64,000 nt of DNA from Cycas panzhihuaensis (lineage: Eukaryota > Cycadophyta): assembly GCA_023213395.1 (NCBI GenBank), contig CM041465.1:80731741-80795740 (forward strand), given 5' to 3'. Positions 10,483-23,330 of the stretch are shown here, in pieces. A model generated the notes under the pieces. That model made no database searches and had not been told where the DNA came from. It was given only the letters and a program-made list of their open reading frames with translations. The position numbers were made by a program, and so were the translations under genes. Position 1 is the stretch's first letter. Every line of letters begins with the position of its first letter.

Positions 10483-11233
10483 CAGTAGAGAGTAGGGTAT
10501 AGTAGTCTTGACTTGATAGGGGAAAGCAATGGACCTTTAGGGAGTCACCATATATTGCCACATGATTGTACTCCTCCCTTCAAGGATTCTGGCTTCCCAC
10601 AGATGATGTACCATACCACTTGTATGATACGACACACGATGATTTTTTATATAGACAGGGCCGTTGGTACCCTATTTGGTATATGCTGATGTGTATGATG
10701 ACACATGGTGATGGATGATGTATGTTTATTTTTATGATCATGTATGTATATGTATATATGTGAGTGTGCGTGCGTGCATGAGGAGCTATGGATCATGATG
10801 TTTAAGTTAGTTATCATATGGTTTGTATTATGATATTTGTTTGAGTTACACACACTTCCTTTCATGCAAGGCCACATGCCTAGCCGATGCACACACAATC
10901 ACCATGAGCGTCCCGATAAACATATGTGAGGCTAGGAAGTAGGATGGCATGCATGTCCATGTGGGAGCATAGCGGCATATGCAAAGGAAGTGCTAGCGAA
11001 GGGGGAGTAACAATACTCTACGCGTTATCCTAGTCAGAGAATGTACCCAAGCCCTAGAGAGATTGGGACAATACACCCAAATAGGAGGACAGGGTCCCCA
11101 GAGAAAGGGGGACGAGGGGTTCTGCGGGAGGAACCCAAAAGAAACAAGGAGGCATTCCAGTTGTGGCTAGGGGGAATGAGGGTGCGCCTAGGATGGTAGT
11201 TTAGGCTCATTTCGGAGAGTAAAGAAGAGAGTG
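10483..11233. other. Spacer between the converging PMD gene and integrase
   Basis: No reading frame on either strand. It holds the 3' regions of two convergent genes, with TG/TA-rich low complexity around 10680-10790. Confidence 0.5.
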
Positions 11234-12330
11234 ACATATTCAAACATAGAATTTTTTCAGGAATTTCCCATTCACGGCCTTCTCAAATTCGAGGCCCTCT
11301 AGGGTGGTGATCTTGTAAGCTTCATTCCCAAGACTCTTGAGGACGACAAAAGGGCCAACCCATTTGGGTCCAAATTTAGTTAGGCAATCGTGGAGATATT
11401 CTAGCTTAAGGACATGGTCCCTGGGATGTAAAGGATGGGAACGAAGGTTTTTATCGTAAGTCCTTCATGCCCTAGCCTTAGAGGCAAGGTTGGCTTGGTA
11501 GGCAGCCACGCATTTCTCATCTAAGGCCTTGAGGTCTAAAAGGCGAGCTTGACGGATAGACTCCTCGTCGGCAAGACCTCAGAGAGAAACTCATAGAGAA
11601 GGAATCTCCACTTCAAATGGGAGAACCGCCTCTGTCCCGTAGACTAGGGAAAAAAGGGTCATTCCCATAGCTGTACAGATAGATATGCGATACACCCATA
11701 GAGCAGAAGGGAGCTGGAGGTGCCAATCTCTTTGAGATTGGGCAACGGTTTTCTTTAAGATATTTATAAGAGTTTTATTAAACGATTCGACCTAGCCATT
11801 GGCCTGGGGATAGTAAGGAGAGGAAGTTTTATGAGAAATGTGGAATTTCTTGCAAAGCTCATCCATCTTCTTATTGCAAAAAAGAGTTCTGTTGTCCATG
11901 ATCAGGACATCAGGAACCCCGAAGCGGCAGATGATATGCTGGTAAATGAAGGTGCCTATCGTCTTACCAGGAGTGGTAGTCAAAGGAATGGATTCCACCC
12001 ATTTAGTAAAGTACTCCGTAGAAGTCAAGATAAACTTGTGCTACAACGAAGAGGATAGGGTTATGGCTCTAATGAGGTCCAACCCCCATTGGGAGAAGGG
12101 CCATAGAGATATAATAGGGTGGAGTGCCTCGGAAGGCAAGTGAGTGATGTTGGCATGCTCCTGGCATCGCTGACATCTCAAGGCGTAAGCATGGATATCC
12201 TTAAAGAGGGATGGCCAATAATATCCCATATGGAGGATCCTTTAGGCCATGGATTGGCCCCCAAAGTGGCCCCTGCAAATGCCATGGTGGAATTCATGGA
12301 GTATCTGATTCGCTTCGCCAGGGATGACAC
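11234..12330 (-). pseudogene. T1 integrase
   Basis: Pol C-terminal domain that inserts the cDNA. In order on the minus strand: an HHCC zinc-binding module (FHHG, GHFGG, then CQRCQ), the catalytic core with the first Asp in WGLDLI, the second in IMDNRTLF, and the Glu in VESFNKTL just after a stop replacing a conserved residue. A C-terminal stretch with GPFVVLKSLG resembles the usual terminal SH3-like fold. At least four stops or frame breaks are present. It is contiguous with the RNase H region above it and is followed by the opposite-strand gene rather than by an LTR. Confidence 0.82.
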
Positions 12331-12589
12331 AGTGAAGAAGGATCCCATCGAAGGATCTCTTGTATAATACCTCACCCATAAGAAAGTATTGTCTGACAGT
12401 AGCCCGAATACGAGACCTAACTTTATCGCTTGCATCAGGGTGATACTGTTGTTGAGTGAGATATTACACGATATCCCCATAGCACTCGCTATCAGTAAGG
12501 AGATGAAGAGGAGAGTCATGAACGACCAGGATAGGCTCATCAGGAAGAGAGTCATCAACAGGAACATCCAAAGGATTCAGGATAAGAGT

Positions 12590-12999
12590 GTGAGCGAGTT
12601 GCTCGGCCTTTCTTTGATTTCTTGTTAACGATGTGAAGATCAAATTCTTGAAGGAGGACGACCCACTTGCGAGTCTTACCTGTCAGGTCAAGTCGGGTAA
12701 GTAAATAGTGTAGTGGATTAGATTAAACGTTCACCTGAGTAGTGTTTCCAAGCAAATAATACCTGGACTTCTTGGTTACATGTACCAAGGAGAGGCATTC
12801 TTTCTCTGCAGGGGAGTATTTGAGTTCAATAGCCACAAGGGTGAGACTGATGAAGTAAATAGCCCTCTCGGCTCTCGAATCATCCTCCTAGGCCAACATG
12901 GCATCCAGAGATTGATCGGTTGCTGAAGTATATAGGATGAATGTCCTATCAAAGAGAGGCAGTGCCAATGTCGGGGCAGAAGCGAGGGCTTCCTTAAGT
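12590..12999 (-). pseudogene. T1 Ty3/gypsy RNase H
   Basis: Follows RT directly. Recognisable blocks are EKECLSLVHVTKKS, then a stretch ending in LLTRLDLTGKTRKWVVLL and FDLHIVNKKSKKG, all typical of the RNase H/tether part of gypsy pol. The join with RT is frameshifted near 12990. This is the normal pol RNase H, so T1 originally had two RNase H domains, the other lying near 7324-7596. Confidence 0.7.
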
Positions 13000-14245
13000 T
13001 CTTTGAAGGCTTGTTGGGCCTTAAAGACCAAACAAACGGTGCCCCCTTCTTTAATAGGTTAGTAAGTGGTTTGGCATTTATGGCAAAGTTTACCAAAAAA
13101 TGCCTGAGAAAACCAAGCCTACCTAAAAATGACATAATATGTTGTTGGGTTTTAGGAGGTGGTATGTCAAGGATGGCCTTGACTTTATCAAGGTTAATTT
13201 GGATTCCTTGTTTAGACACAAGGAAACCAAGGAGTTTGCCAACGATTACGGTGAACACACATTTAAGAGGATTGAGGCTTACATGGTATTTGTGACATCG
13301 TGTAAAGATGGCTAGCAAATTAGCAGGGTGATGGGCTCTAACGCGCGAGAGACCCATCATGTCATCCATGAAGACCTCCAAGGATTTGTTGATGAGATCA
13401 TGAAAAATGAATTGCATCATCCTTTGATAAGTGGCACCTGCATTCTTGAGTCTGAAAGGCATCACCTTATAGGTGAAAGTGCCCCACGGAGTAGTGAAGG
13501 TCGTCTTGTGACAGTCTTCAGGAGAGATTTGAATTTCGTTATAGTTGGAGAAGTCGTCCATTAAGGACATAGCTTCAAAACCATCGGTTCGATCAATGAT
13601 CTGATTGATAAAAGGAAGTGGGAAATCGTCCTTAGGACATGTGTTATTGATATCACGGAAATCAATGCATATCCAGATTGTCCCTTTTATTTTAGCAACG
13701 GGGACAATGTTAGATACCCATTTAGGATAGTTAATGGAAGTGATCAATCCTGCATTGAGGAGTTTCTCAACTTCCATTTTAATAATGGCTGAGAGCTTAG
13801 GGTGAAGAGGGCGTTGCTTCTAATGCACGAGGCGAGCACCAGGAATGGTAGTAAGGTTGTGGGTCATGATTGAAGGATCGATTCTGTTTATATCAGAGTA
13901 ATCCCATGCAAAAACATCCTGAAACTCTTGGAATAGAAGGGTATACTCCTTCACTTCATTAGGAGAGCATTCCACCCCTACCTTAATGACTTTTCCAGGG
14001 GCAAGTACTATGTCCTGGGTTGCCCCCATGCACATGGTATTCCCCTCCTCAAAGTGGAGGGGGGCTCGGTCAACAGGAAGGGATGGAACAGAGGATGGAG
14101 TTGGGTCAGCGAGAGAAGACCCAATAGCCAAAACCTTCTGATAACCAAGCCTATGGTGACCAGAAGGAAGGTTGGGTGCAGAGCCTGCTAAGTGCTCAAG
14201 TAGGGCTTCATCATTCTCAAAGTAGTCCACCCCATGGATGACCAC
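13000..14245 (-). pseudogene. T1 reverse transcriptase with N-terminal linker
   Basis: 13820-14245 encodes the pol linker ending FAWDYSDINRIDPSI, a stretch typical before RT in Tat-type elements. 13000-13800 encodes RT fingers and palm: EVEKLLNAGLI, ICIDFRDINNTCPKD, then SLMDDFSNYNEIQI, FTTPWGTFTYKVMPFR, and the catalytic box FMDDMM in place of YVDD. PPPKTQQ and FLGRLGFLRHF mark the thumb. The two blocks are separated by one stop (TAA at about 13818). Converts element RNA to cDNA in the particle. Broken in this copy by the stop and by a frameshift at its C-terminal end. Confidence 0.88.
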
Positions 14246-14489
14246 ACTTCGAGAAGACGAAGGGTGGGGGGGAGTAGAGACAGCGTGACCATGGTGGTCG
14301 TCACACTACTCAACATTCCCAGCAGACTCCCAGGAAGGGCCAGAAAGAGGTCCCTCATAAGGGACAAGAGGAGGCTCCTCAACCTCGTTACCTATATACG
14401 GCAATGAAGGGGAAGACTCAAGGAGCACCTGATCAATAACGGCAATGATATGAGATACAAGAGGAGAACTAGTTTCTCCAACTGTAGGG

Positions 14490-15480
14490 GTTCATAAGCG
14501 AGATCTAGAATGAAGGGGATGTCCCCTACTCATGCCTAGATGGGAAACAGGGTGAGGGAGATCCTCGTCCTCACCATCGATCTCATCACCACTAAGTAAA
14601 GTAAGGTACCCGTAACTTCTGACACCAATAGGAACAAATCGTGTGATGTTGGAAGAAGAGGATGAAGGGTCTTCTTCCAAAAGAGATGAGTCAGGAATAT
14701 CAATAGAACAAGCAGAGGCATGGGTAGAAAGGCTTTTGTTGCCTTTCATTTGGCCATGAGACCCTTGACGGGATTGTCCTAGTTGTTTAATAGGAGGAAG
14801 CTCCCGAGAGATGACTCTCATTCGCCCTTCGTGGACAAATTTAAGTTTCCCCCAACGGGATAAGCACACAGCTCTCATCTGATCGAGCCATGGGTGTCCC
14901 AACAATAGATTGTAGTCGACATCAATGTCGATGACTATAATATCAGTGAGGACAATCTTGTCCTCAAGAGTAAGTAGGATAGACACCGATCCCAAGGGTA
15001 TCTTTTCGCTACCGTCGTAGCCTTGGCACCGCCATGGAACCGGTTCTAAAGCTGATATGCCAAGCTCTTACATAACATGCATATGCATAGCATTAACGGA
15101 AGAACCATTGTTAACAACAGTTCTTTGTAAAGTGCAATCCAGAGTGTCGATGGTAATAATGAAAGGGAAGTACCATTGGCGCTCCCTTTCCCTAGCAGGG
15201 GGAAGATCCTTAGGATCAAAGGAGATGACGGGCTCACGACTCGAAGTGACTCCCAAGGTGTGAATGAGTACATCACCTAATCCTAAGGCCTTTAAGAGTA
15301 ATGTGCGTTGTTCAGGATAGCTCCTCAAGATGTCCATTAATGATATTTCGGCAGCCACACTTCGAAAGTCATAATGACCGGGGCGCACAGGAATGGTCTT
15401 GAAGAGTGCGGGGGCTTCCAAAAGAGAAGTTTCCAGAAGAGGGTCAAGATGAGATGTGGACAAAGAGGCACCATTCACCT
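14490..15480 (-). pseudogene. T1 aspartic protease region
   Basis: Frame 15068-15478 and its continuation 14492-14995. The N-terminal part contains SLMDILRSYPEQ, shared with 63760-63823, then ISFDPKDLPP. The active-site region reads VVNNGSSVNAM, where the copy in region B has IIDNGSSINAM, so the catalytic Asp is Asn here. Downstream are DIDVDYNLLLGHPWLDQM and GKLKFVHEGR, the C-terminal half of the retropepsin fold. A stop at about 15066 separates the two parts. The protease would cut the gag-pol polyprotein; this copy is dead. Confidence 0.8.
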
Positions 15481-15489
15481 CTTTGATTG

Positions 15490-17130
15490 CTTAAGATCGG
15501 GTTAAGGCATTCAGTGGGGTGGTCTCAAGCAACCGAATAACCTTCTTTCCCTTATTCTGGGATCGTGAAGGTGATGGGATATGTCGGTTAGGGGAACCTA
15601 AGGAAGAGGACGAATTCCTCGTACCCTTCCCCTTGGCTTGGGAAGAGCGAGGGTTTGGAGACCTCCCTCGGTTCCAGTTATTCTTCTGTTGGGGGTTGCA
15701 ATCATATTCCCTATATTTGAGGAAGGGATCTTTGTGAACAGGTTGATCTAGGTTGGGTCTATATGCCCGTTTTGTGGAAGAGTCTTGTTGTGAGGCAGCC
15801 TTAGGATACTGCACTCGACACTGTGAATCGTCATGGAAACACTCCTCATGGATGGAGCACCACTTCTTCTCAAGGGAGGAGTTAGGTTTCCTCGCTTGAG
15901 AGGACAGGGTATTACCACCCTTGGAAGGAGCAACTTGTGAAGCCTGGTGAACTGGCTTGTTAGACATAGGAGATGAAGGAGTTTGAAGCTTAAATTCCTT
16001 CATAGTATGTTCAAATAAACGTATAGCTAAAGTAAGAGGGTTTAGAGTCTTCTCAGTAGAATGGGAAGAAGACCTAGTGGATTGTTAAATTTTGGTTTCT
16101 TTTGATGGTGGTGGTGCCTTACGTTGCTGTGAGGACTTTAGAGGCTTCTTGAGTCCAGCCCAGATCTCAATGGCCTCGAATGCCAAGCACTTCGCTATAG
16201 CGGAGTCACACGTAGTTTCCCCCATCTTGAGGACTTCTACGTAAACTTCTGGACAAAAGGCATTGACAAAAAGGTCCCTCTTCAACTCTTTGGGCAAAGT
16301 AGCCTTAGTGGAGTGAACAAGGTCGTGGAAACACCACACAAAGTTACGATTTATTTCATCATGGCCTTGTTTAAGCGACATGAGGGATTTTATTCCACTC
16401 TCAAATGGGTGAGCCACGTCAAAGCAGTTAACGAACCTTATCCACGAGCTATTGGAATGAGAAGATAGAATGCATGGGTAGGTGATAAAACCATTTAAGG
16501 GCATCGCCTTGAAGAGACTACAGAAATAGTTTTATGAGGATGTGGTCATAAGCCCAGTAATCAATGCATGCCATACAGAAGCTACGGACATGCTCTGCCA
16601 GGTCTTGTGATAAAGTCCCATTGAATTTAGGGACTTCAGGGGGGTGAGGCAGTAAGTTGGTTCTTAATGCCTCAATGGATAATGGGGTTGACCTTAAACC
16701 ACTTTGGGTGTGGTTGGAGGCACATGACTTGGAAACATTGGCTCAAAGCTTCTATTACATCAGCAGGAGAGGTATGTACTTAATCGTAAGAGATGGAAGG
16801 GGCCTCATACGAAGCGAATCCTATAGGATGGTCCTCATGAGAATCACCATGGGAATGGCAAAACTCCAAAGGAGATGTAGGTTCTACTCCATGAGTAGAG
16901 AAATGATGAGATTGGGGGTGTGGCTGGTCACCTGGATAATAAATGGGGTCTTCACTTCCTTGGGAGGACCCTTGGAAGGAAGTATATGGCTCTAAGGAAT
17001 CAGACACGTAGGCGTGGTATGCCTAATTTGAAAGAGATCCCTCCATGATTAGATCGGGATCCAATACAGGAAGGGAATGATATGAAGGCTCTTCTAACAA
17101 TGGGGGTAGGCCTCATAAGCGACATGAGAA
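15490..17130 (-). pseudogene. T1 gag with nucleocapsid-like zinc motif
   Basis: N-terminal part at about 16700-17130 (DPIYYPGDQPHPQSHH). The capsid part follows at 16085-16640, with LQGDALKWFYHLP in the opening and RDLFVNAFCPE, AIAKCLAFEAIEIWAG further on. The nucleocapsid-like part is at 15491-16003, with KKWCSIHEECFHDDSQC, a Cys/His cluster of the kind seen in Tat-type gags, then basic RGRSPNPRS. Compared with the copy at 61209-62938, about 700 bp of proline/serine-rich linker is missing at about 16698, where tggttt joins aaggtcaacc. Several frameshifts and stops follow. Forms the particle shell and packages RNA in intact relatives. Confidence 0.8.
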
Positions 17131-17310
17131 TCGTCATTTTTAAGTCCTACCTATGTGTTGGAAGAAGAGAGAAACAAGGTTATGCATGCATTGGGGATGC
17201 CCAACAAAATAAAAAGGGAAAGCTACCAAGAGGTAGTAGCACCAACAAGAAAGGGAGGAAGACTAATTCCCTTATTGGCGGGACCATATACTAATTCCCT
17301 TACTAGCAGG

Positions 17311-17328
17311 TCCCTAGTATGGTCATTA
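17311..17328 (-). other. Primer binding site of T1
   Basis: taatgaccatactaggga on the minus strand, one base inside the 5' LTR. It matches tggtgaccatactaggga at 41811 and tggcgaccatactgggga at 61040, with TGG decayed to TAA. The better copies would pair with a tRNA ending GGTCGCCA, probably tRNA-Arg, as reported for Ogre-type elements; that assignment is an inference. Confidence 0.7.
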
Positions 17329-17329
17329 G

Positions 17330-20329
17330 TGGAATCACATCTATGGGGATGGCAACTACATTCGGTGAAGATTGGGGCAATCAATAGAAAATTCTAGAAT
17401 AAAAGATACAATCCTATAAGTGAAGGAAACATCCACATAGAACGTTTGTGCATCAGAACGCAAGTTCGGGACCCGCGAATGGCGCACAGCTTCCTCAAGG
17501 TGGCTCATCTTTTGGCTTGAAGGGCGAGATACACGTAAGGTATCTCGGATAAGCCCAAAAGATGAAATCCTCCCACCCTTGGACGACCGGAAAGGGAAGG
17601 GAGGCACAACGAAGGAAAGAACTTCTATGAGAAAGTGATATGGTATGTGTGAAATAGATACAAAAAGAACTCCTTAGGCTGACTCACCTAAGGCAAGTTT
17701 ACGAGGGAAAAAGGTAATGGCAAAAGGCCACTTACTGCTATATGAGCGAAGGGATCTAAGTCCCGGTAAGGGCAACTAGAGTAGCGTGTGTGAATAGGAT
17801 GCGAAGGGTATGTATGAAGGGATAATAAAAGTGCTCTCGTTTACTTTCATAAAAGGGGACACAAAACATACTCTCACTCTCTTTTGCTTTCAAACGAGAA
17901 AGGACAAAAATAATATTCCAAACAAGCTCAAGCATGCATACTAGGAAAATGCAAAGCTAAGGGACATTTTACATTCAGGTAGGAGAGGAGGGAGGTATAA
18001 TCCCTACAATATGCTCCTTCCTATAAAAGTAACATGTAACATGTGTATGCAAGGTGAATGTGTATAAATTTATTGACTACTCTTTTCCTTTTATGCTATT
18101 TACTATGCAAGATGATAGGCCTAATAATGACAAAAAGAAAAGAGCTACGAGATGAGGGGAAGTATATACCCAGAAAGTCACGTGGCCAAAGAAGATATAT
18201 TGTCTGTATTCCATGCTTGCACCCTTGTCCTTGTCTGACGCACCAATGTTGTTGAGAGGCGGTATTGAAGGGGCTTCCTTACCTTCCCCGTGCAAAAGAA
18301 GAAAATAAAAAATGGAAAGGATAAGAGGAAACAAAGCAACTATGCGAGGAAGAGAAACGAAAAGGAAAACGGTAAAGACTTGCCCAGATCGAAGCTCCTC
18401 TTCTTTTTCGTAAACGTTACGGTAAAACTTGCAAGCAAAAAGGTTTTCTTCCCCTTTCTTCAAGGGGCTGCTAGAATGCCAAGTAGGTGTATATATATAT
18501 AAAGGAAGTAAAGTGCCAAAAAGTCACAAGTGAAGTGATGGAGATAACATAAAATATTTAACTGAAAGCTACTTCCAAGCTCATCAACATAAGTCACAAT
18601 AAGCAATGAACGCAAGTAGTTAGCCTCAGAATGTCTAATCCTATGATATAAATACCTCCACACTACCTTTGAGCACAACAGTAGAAGGTTTAGACAACCT
18701 ATATGGCATCTAATGGTGAAAGGAACAAATGGTATGAAAGCTGAAAATGTTGTCGATGTTACCAAAGTTGCGGTATGCAACATATACAACACCGGATAAG
18801 GGAACGGCCAGAAGAGGGATGTGACACCACTAGGGGCTAAAAATCCCTGCTAATATAGGGCTCTCAAGGTTGGGAACAGTGCAACAAGGGGCTGCATACA
18901 CTGGTTCCAGTAATAGCCTCCTTTCCAGGGTCGTCTGGTGGCCCAAGGAAGACACAAGGAGGAGAGCAAAGGAGGAGAAGGGGGATTTCCCCTTGGGAAG
19001 CCGGCCTTGTTGGGTACAGAACCCGCTGAGGCTTCCTTCACTCACACCTTGAGAGGCTCACCTCGCAACCCTCATGGAGAGATCAGAGAGATAGTGGAAA
19101 GAAAATGCATATATTAAAGGAAAAACCACAGGGAAATATCTCCTGCACAAACTAGGGACAGACTGAAAATGAAAGATGTATGAAGGAAAAACTTAACTTT
19201 CAAATAAGTTTAAAGGAGATGATATGAGAAAAACCACAAGAAGCTACCTACTAGGCTGAGTTTACAGTAGGCTTGCCTAAGAACAACGTAAGAGGAAGCC
19301 AATCTGGGTGCTTGCAGGAGAATCCCTACAAATCTGAAGAAGAAAACTTGCGGGATGCGTGTAGATGCAAGCTTTGAATGGTATTATGACTTGGTAAAGC
19401 TCGTTGATGAGATTGGCTCCACGAACCTGAGCTGTGGAAGATAGAGTCCAGGTAGGAACATAGAAGATCTTAGTAGATGCAGGGCATTTCCTACAGGAGG
19501 TAGCCTATAGTGACAGAAGAAGAGCAGGAGAAAGAGAGTTGTAAGAGCTTATTGGAGGTTGTCAGAGAATGAACTAAGGAACATTTTAGGCTTTATACTC
19601 AACCCTAGCCCTAATCGAGCGATTAGGGTTAGGTTGGGCCTCGGGGAGTGACTAATACATGTGGCAATTTCGTAAAAAATATGAAAATTACTATGGCGGA
19701 TAAAAAAAAATAGAGGTGGACAGTTGCACCATAGTAAACTTCGCAGTACCATGCAAACTTCATGATACCATTAAGTTTGTAGTGATGCAGGGCTAGAATG
19801 CAACAAAATGAGAGATAAGGGTCTTGGGGGCCCTAGAAGAGGGTACCCTAGGCCTAGGAGGGGTTGGCTCTCCTATCCAGGTGGTTGAGGACAGTCCAAG
19901 TGGGCAAATGGGCTAGACCGGATAGGGCATCGAGAGGTAGGTTTCCCAAGAAACCTATGGACGGACACAAAAATGCCAACCACTCCTAACGAAGTGCTAG
20001 GGGTTGCAATATGTCGAGAAAGGTGTGAGCGGATCACATAAATTGGTCGATGCTCGTGGTAATGTGGAGGTGCAGCAAAGGGTTGTAAAGTGCCATAGGG
20101 ATGCATGCCTCACGGAAAAGCATGTCCCGTGGGTTGTCATAGGTTAGGGGTATGTAACATGATCGAGTAGCAAGATGTGATGGCAATCACAAAGATGAGG
20201 CAATCAATCATGTAGTGAATCAAGCAACGCTTCAATCTACCTCCTGAAGTGACTAAGAAAGGAGATGGAAGCATACCTGTACTTACCTGAGTCAACCCGT
20301 CCATACCCATTCCTGGTAGCTAGGAAACA
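17330..20329 (-). repeat. T1 5' LTR
   Basis: 3000 bp, beginning TGTTTC and ending CA on the element strand, followed by one base and the PBS. The outer flank has the atttc duplication. Homology to 3925-6910 spans the whole length. Confidence 0.93.
19591..19600 (-). promoter_or_regulatory. LTR TATA-like box (5' LTR of T1)
   Basis: gagtataaag on the minus strand, the same as at 6181-6190. It would drive the genomic transcript of T1. Confidence 0.42.
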
Positions 20330-20334
20330 ATTTC
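20330..20334. repeat. Target site duplication of T1, right copy
   Basis: atttc, identical to 3920-3924. Confidence 0.9.
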
Positions 20335-21540
20335 TAACCTTTATATTAAAAATGTTCAACATCAATATGGACCAAAATTTAGGTGGTATTACCTATGCTC
20401 CTTAGGGAGTGTTCCAACTAAGCTACATCATGTAGCCTAAGTGCCCTTACAATAGAGAAGAAGCCTAATTGTTTGTAAGAGGATGCCTACCTTGTGGTAA
20501 ATTAGGGCCTTAATATTTGCTTCTTCATCTCCCTTAGCCTTGGGACTATTAGGAGCTTCTCTGTTCAAAGGGGACTAGGCTCATGGTATATGGAGCTAAT
20601 TTCTAATGATTAATCAGCTCTACAAGATGAGAGAGTTTTAACTGTACCTTTTCACCTGAATATTGATTTACAATAAATAAGCAACCAACATTACAAAAAT
20701 CATATAAAAAGTGCAAAACAAGGTAGATAATTTATTATTAAACAAAATGAAATTCCTATGCTTCTAAATGAAGTAGAAGGTCTCCACGTGAAGTAAGTCA
20801 TGGGTTAGGTTAAAAGCCTAAGAGAATTCCTTATTATCTCCAAGGATGCAAGGCTAAGCAGAATATTAGGCTTGGCAAAAATCTAAACCCATTAACATGT
20901 TAACTTAGTAAGAGGGCACGATAAAAAAAGCTACAAAAGGATTTCATATCATCCATATAAGAGACAAGTCATATCTATATGTTGTAGCTAAGTTAATCAA
21001 AATTTCACTACAAGTCCATTGTGCATTATAAACCACACAAAGAAGGCCTTTTGGGGCTTTAGTGGGGTCCTTTACAGTCTCTAAAATCCTTTAAGCCAAA
21101 GATGTTGTCCATTGATAATGTTCCATATTTTATTCATTCTATCACTAAATTTGCCACCCTGAGCTAATATTTTATGCACATACAATGCTAAAAATTTACT
21201 ACATGACTCAGATTTGTTGTAAGCCTAATCTTTCCACCACTTGAAGCTCCCATCAGTGGCCAAGTGGGGGGATTTAAAAAGCCAAACAACAATTCCATTT
21301 TCTTCTACAATGAATTTGTTTAAGGCTTTTGGCCTAAACTTGTACTTAATACTTGGCCATAACTTCTAGTGACCTATACTTCTATTGAACAGCTAACAAA
21401 TAGTAACCAAGCCCCTCTTATTCAATGTTCATGCCTCAAACTATTTATATTACTCAAGATATACTCCATCATTCAAAATTAGAGGCTACTACTATTACGA
21501 GCCTTAGTTTGTAACTTGGTAATCACAAGAGACCATAAAG
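20335..21540. other. AT-rich flank with a possible LINE-like remnant
   Basis: Continuation of the target DNA right of T1. About 20930-21300 on the minus strand gives a broken frame with WNIINGQHLWL and, further on, TPLKPQKAFFVWFIMHNGL. The latter resembles the C-terminal zinc-binding region of plant LINE reverse transcriptases. The match is weak; otherwise nothing is recognised. Confidence 0.3.
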
Positions 21541-21775
21541 ATGATTTAAGGATTTAATAGTTGAAATAAAATGTTTGATTGATTAACAATGTTAAATGTT
21601 TGATTGATTAAAAATGAATAATGTTTAATGTTTATAAGGGTTACATATTTATATACAAGACATAATATATTCTGGGGAACAGATGCAACCATTGAAAGGT
21701 ATATTTTTATAATAATTAAATTAATGAATTGATTGCTTTAAGGAGGTATGTAATAAGTCCTCCCCCTGAGATGCT
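21540..21775 (-). repeat. Chromovirus 3' LTR start and polypurine tract
   Basis: On the minus strand ctcagggggaggac precedes a sequence that recurs, diverged, left of a similar tract at 25072-25085. This is a PPT with the beginning of a 3' LTR. The left end of the LTR was not determined. Confidence 0.5.
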
Positions 21776-23000
21776 TTATCCATAAAACTTCTATTCTATA
21801 ACTCTGAATATTGACTAATGAAAATGATAGATTCCTAGGTGGCATCTTTAAAAGGTAGTTGCTTCCACTTAATTAAGGACTCTTGAATTATTTTTAATCA
21901 TAATTATTTCTTATGAATGTTAATCATGGCTTCAAGAATCAAAATCAATTTTCCTTCTTCATCTAAGATAGGTAACTCTATCTATACAACAATATGGATA
22001 CTTTTTTTTTTTTCTTTAAATAAGATATATAAAACATGTTATATATTTTAGAAGTGAGAAGTCTTAAAGGATAAGCAACTTTCCCAACTCTTTGTTTTAC
22101 TATATATAACCTATAGAACCTTGGGCTTAACTTTTCCTTTCGAGAACCTTTTAAAGAGGCTTGTTTATATGGTTATAACCTTACATAAATCCAATCTCCT
22201 ATCACTAGTTCCCTTTTTATATGATGTTTGTCAGCTTGTTACTTTATTCGATTCCTAGCTTCTTATAGGTGTTCATTTAAAATTTAACTTGTATCCTATG
22301 TTTCTTGAAGGTAGTCAATTACTATCTGAACCTTACTATACTTGATTATCCAATCTTTTACTTGGGTTGGCTAGTAGCCATAGAGTGTTTATAATGATAT
22401 TATTTTAATGGATGAATGATAAGAAGAATTATAACAAGCTTCAGCTAGGTGTAGCCATTTAATGCATGAACTCTATTTACCAGCCACCTAGTTCTTTAAG
22501 TAATTTTCTAAGCATTTGTTAATTGCCTCAATTTTACCATATATGTGCGAATGGTAAATGACACTCATTTCTAACTTTATATTGACTTTTTTAAATATCT
22601 CCTAAGAGAAGTGACTCAAAAATTTAGAATTCTTATCACTAATAATGTTATGAGGGAAACCATATAGTTTATATATCTCCTTAATAAATATTTTTAGTAA
22701 TTGTGGAGCTGTGTATATGGATTGAATGGGTATAAAATGAGCAAATTTTATTAAGTGATATACTACCATGTATATAGTATATTTCCCTGTTGACTTAGGT
22801 AGTCATGTAACAAAATATATTCTAATGCTTTCCCATTTTTGTTGTGGGATAGGTAAGGTTGTAGTACTCCTAGTGAAGCTATGTATTTATATTTATTTGC
22901 CTAGAAAATAGAACATTCAAACAAATTTCTAGATCTATTTTTCATTCCCTTTTAAAAGAATACTCGTTTCACTTTAAGATATATTTTAAAGAAGCCCCAA
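21776..23000 (-). pseudogene. Chromovirus integrase and chromodomain
   Basis: Integrase core fragment near 22540-22680: KLYGFPHNIISDKNSKF with the second catalytic Asp, then VIYHSH and KIEAINKCLENY with the Glu. The chromodomain lies near 21800-21960: LPILDEEGKLIL, then IQESLIKWKQLPFKDAT, a pattern typical of plant chromovirus C-termini. The chromodomain of intact relatives directs integration to marked chromatin. Frameshifts and stops are frequent. Confidence 0.72.
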
Positions 23001-23183
23001 TGTCTTACTAAAGATACTACGCATGCTTCCTCTAATACTTTCATTCGTAATGAAGAATTTATCCCTAAGAATATTCATCCTTTGTTTTATAGGATGTCAT
23101 TTTTCCATTCAAATTTATTATCATTCCCCTATTGAATTCTTTGAATTATTTGTTGGCAATTGGGATCCTTACTATACTTTGAT

Positions 23184-23205
23184 TATCTATCTATCTATCT
23201 ATCTA

Positions 23206-23289
<84 letters not shown>
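23184..23289. repeat. (TATC)n-(AT)n microsatellite
   Basis: A short ATCT tract followed by about 80 bases of pure AT repeat, lying inside the chromovirus pol between RNase H and integrase. The 132-residue frame across it is an artefact of the repeat. Confidence 0.97.
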
Positions 23290-23291
<2 letters not shown>

Positions 23292-23330
23292 CCATAATAG
23301 TTTTATCATCAAAATTGCACAAATTAAGGA

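Larger units (their letters stand above)
3925..20329 (-). mobile_element. T1: full-length Ty3/gypsy retrotransposon, Tat/Ogre-like
   Basis: Complete 16.4-kb element read on the minus strand. It has LTRs of 3000 bp (17330-20329, 5') and 2986 bp (3925-6910, 3'), a matching 5-bp target duplication, a PBS, gag, protease, RT, RNase H and integrase in Ty3/gypsy order. An opposite-strand gene and a remnant of an extra archaeal-type RNase H follow before the 3' LTR. Large size, long LTRs, RT motif FMDD and the additional RNase H are known traits of the Tat/Ogre branch; the lineage call is an inference. All frames are broken. About 170 hand-aligned LTR bases near 4040 and 17460 differ at roughly 8 percent, so the insertion is old. 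Gag lacks its proline-rich linker and the extra RNase H has lost its first half. Confidence 0.93.
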
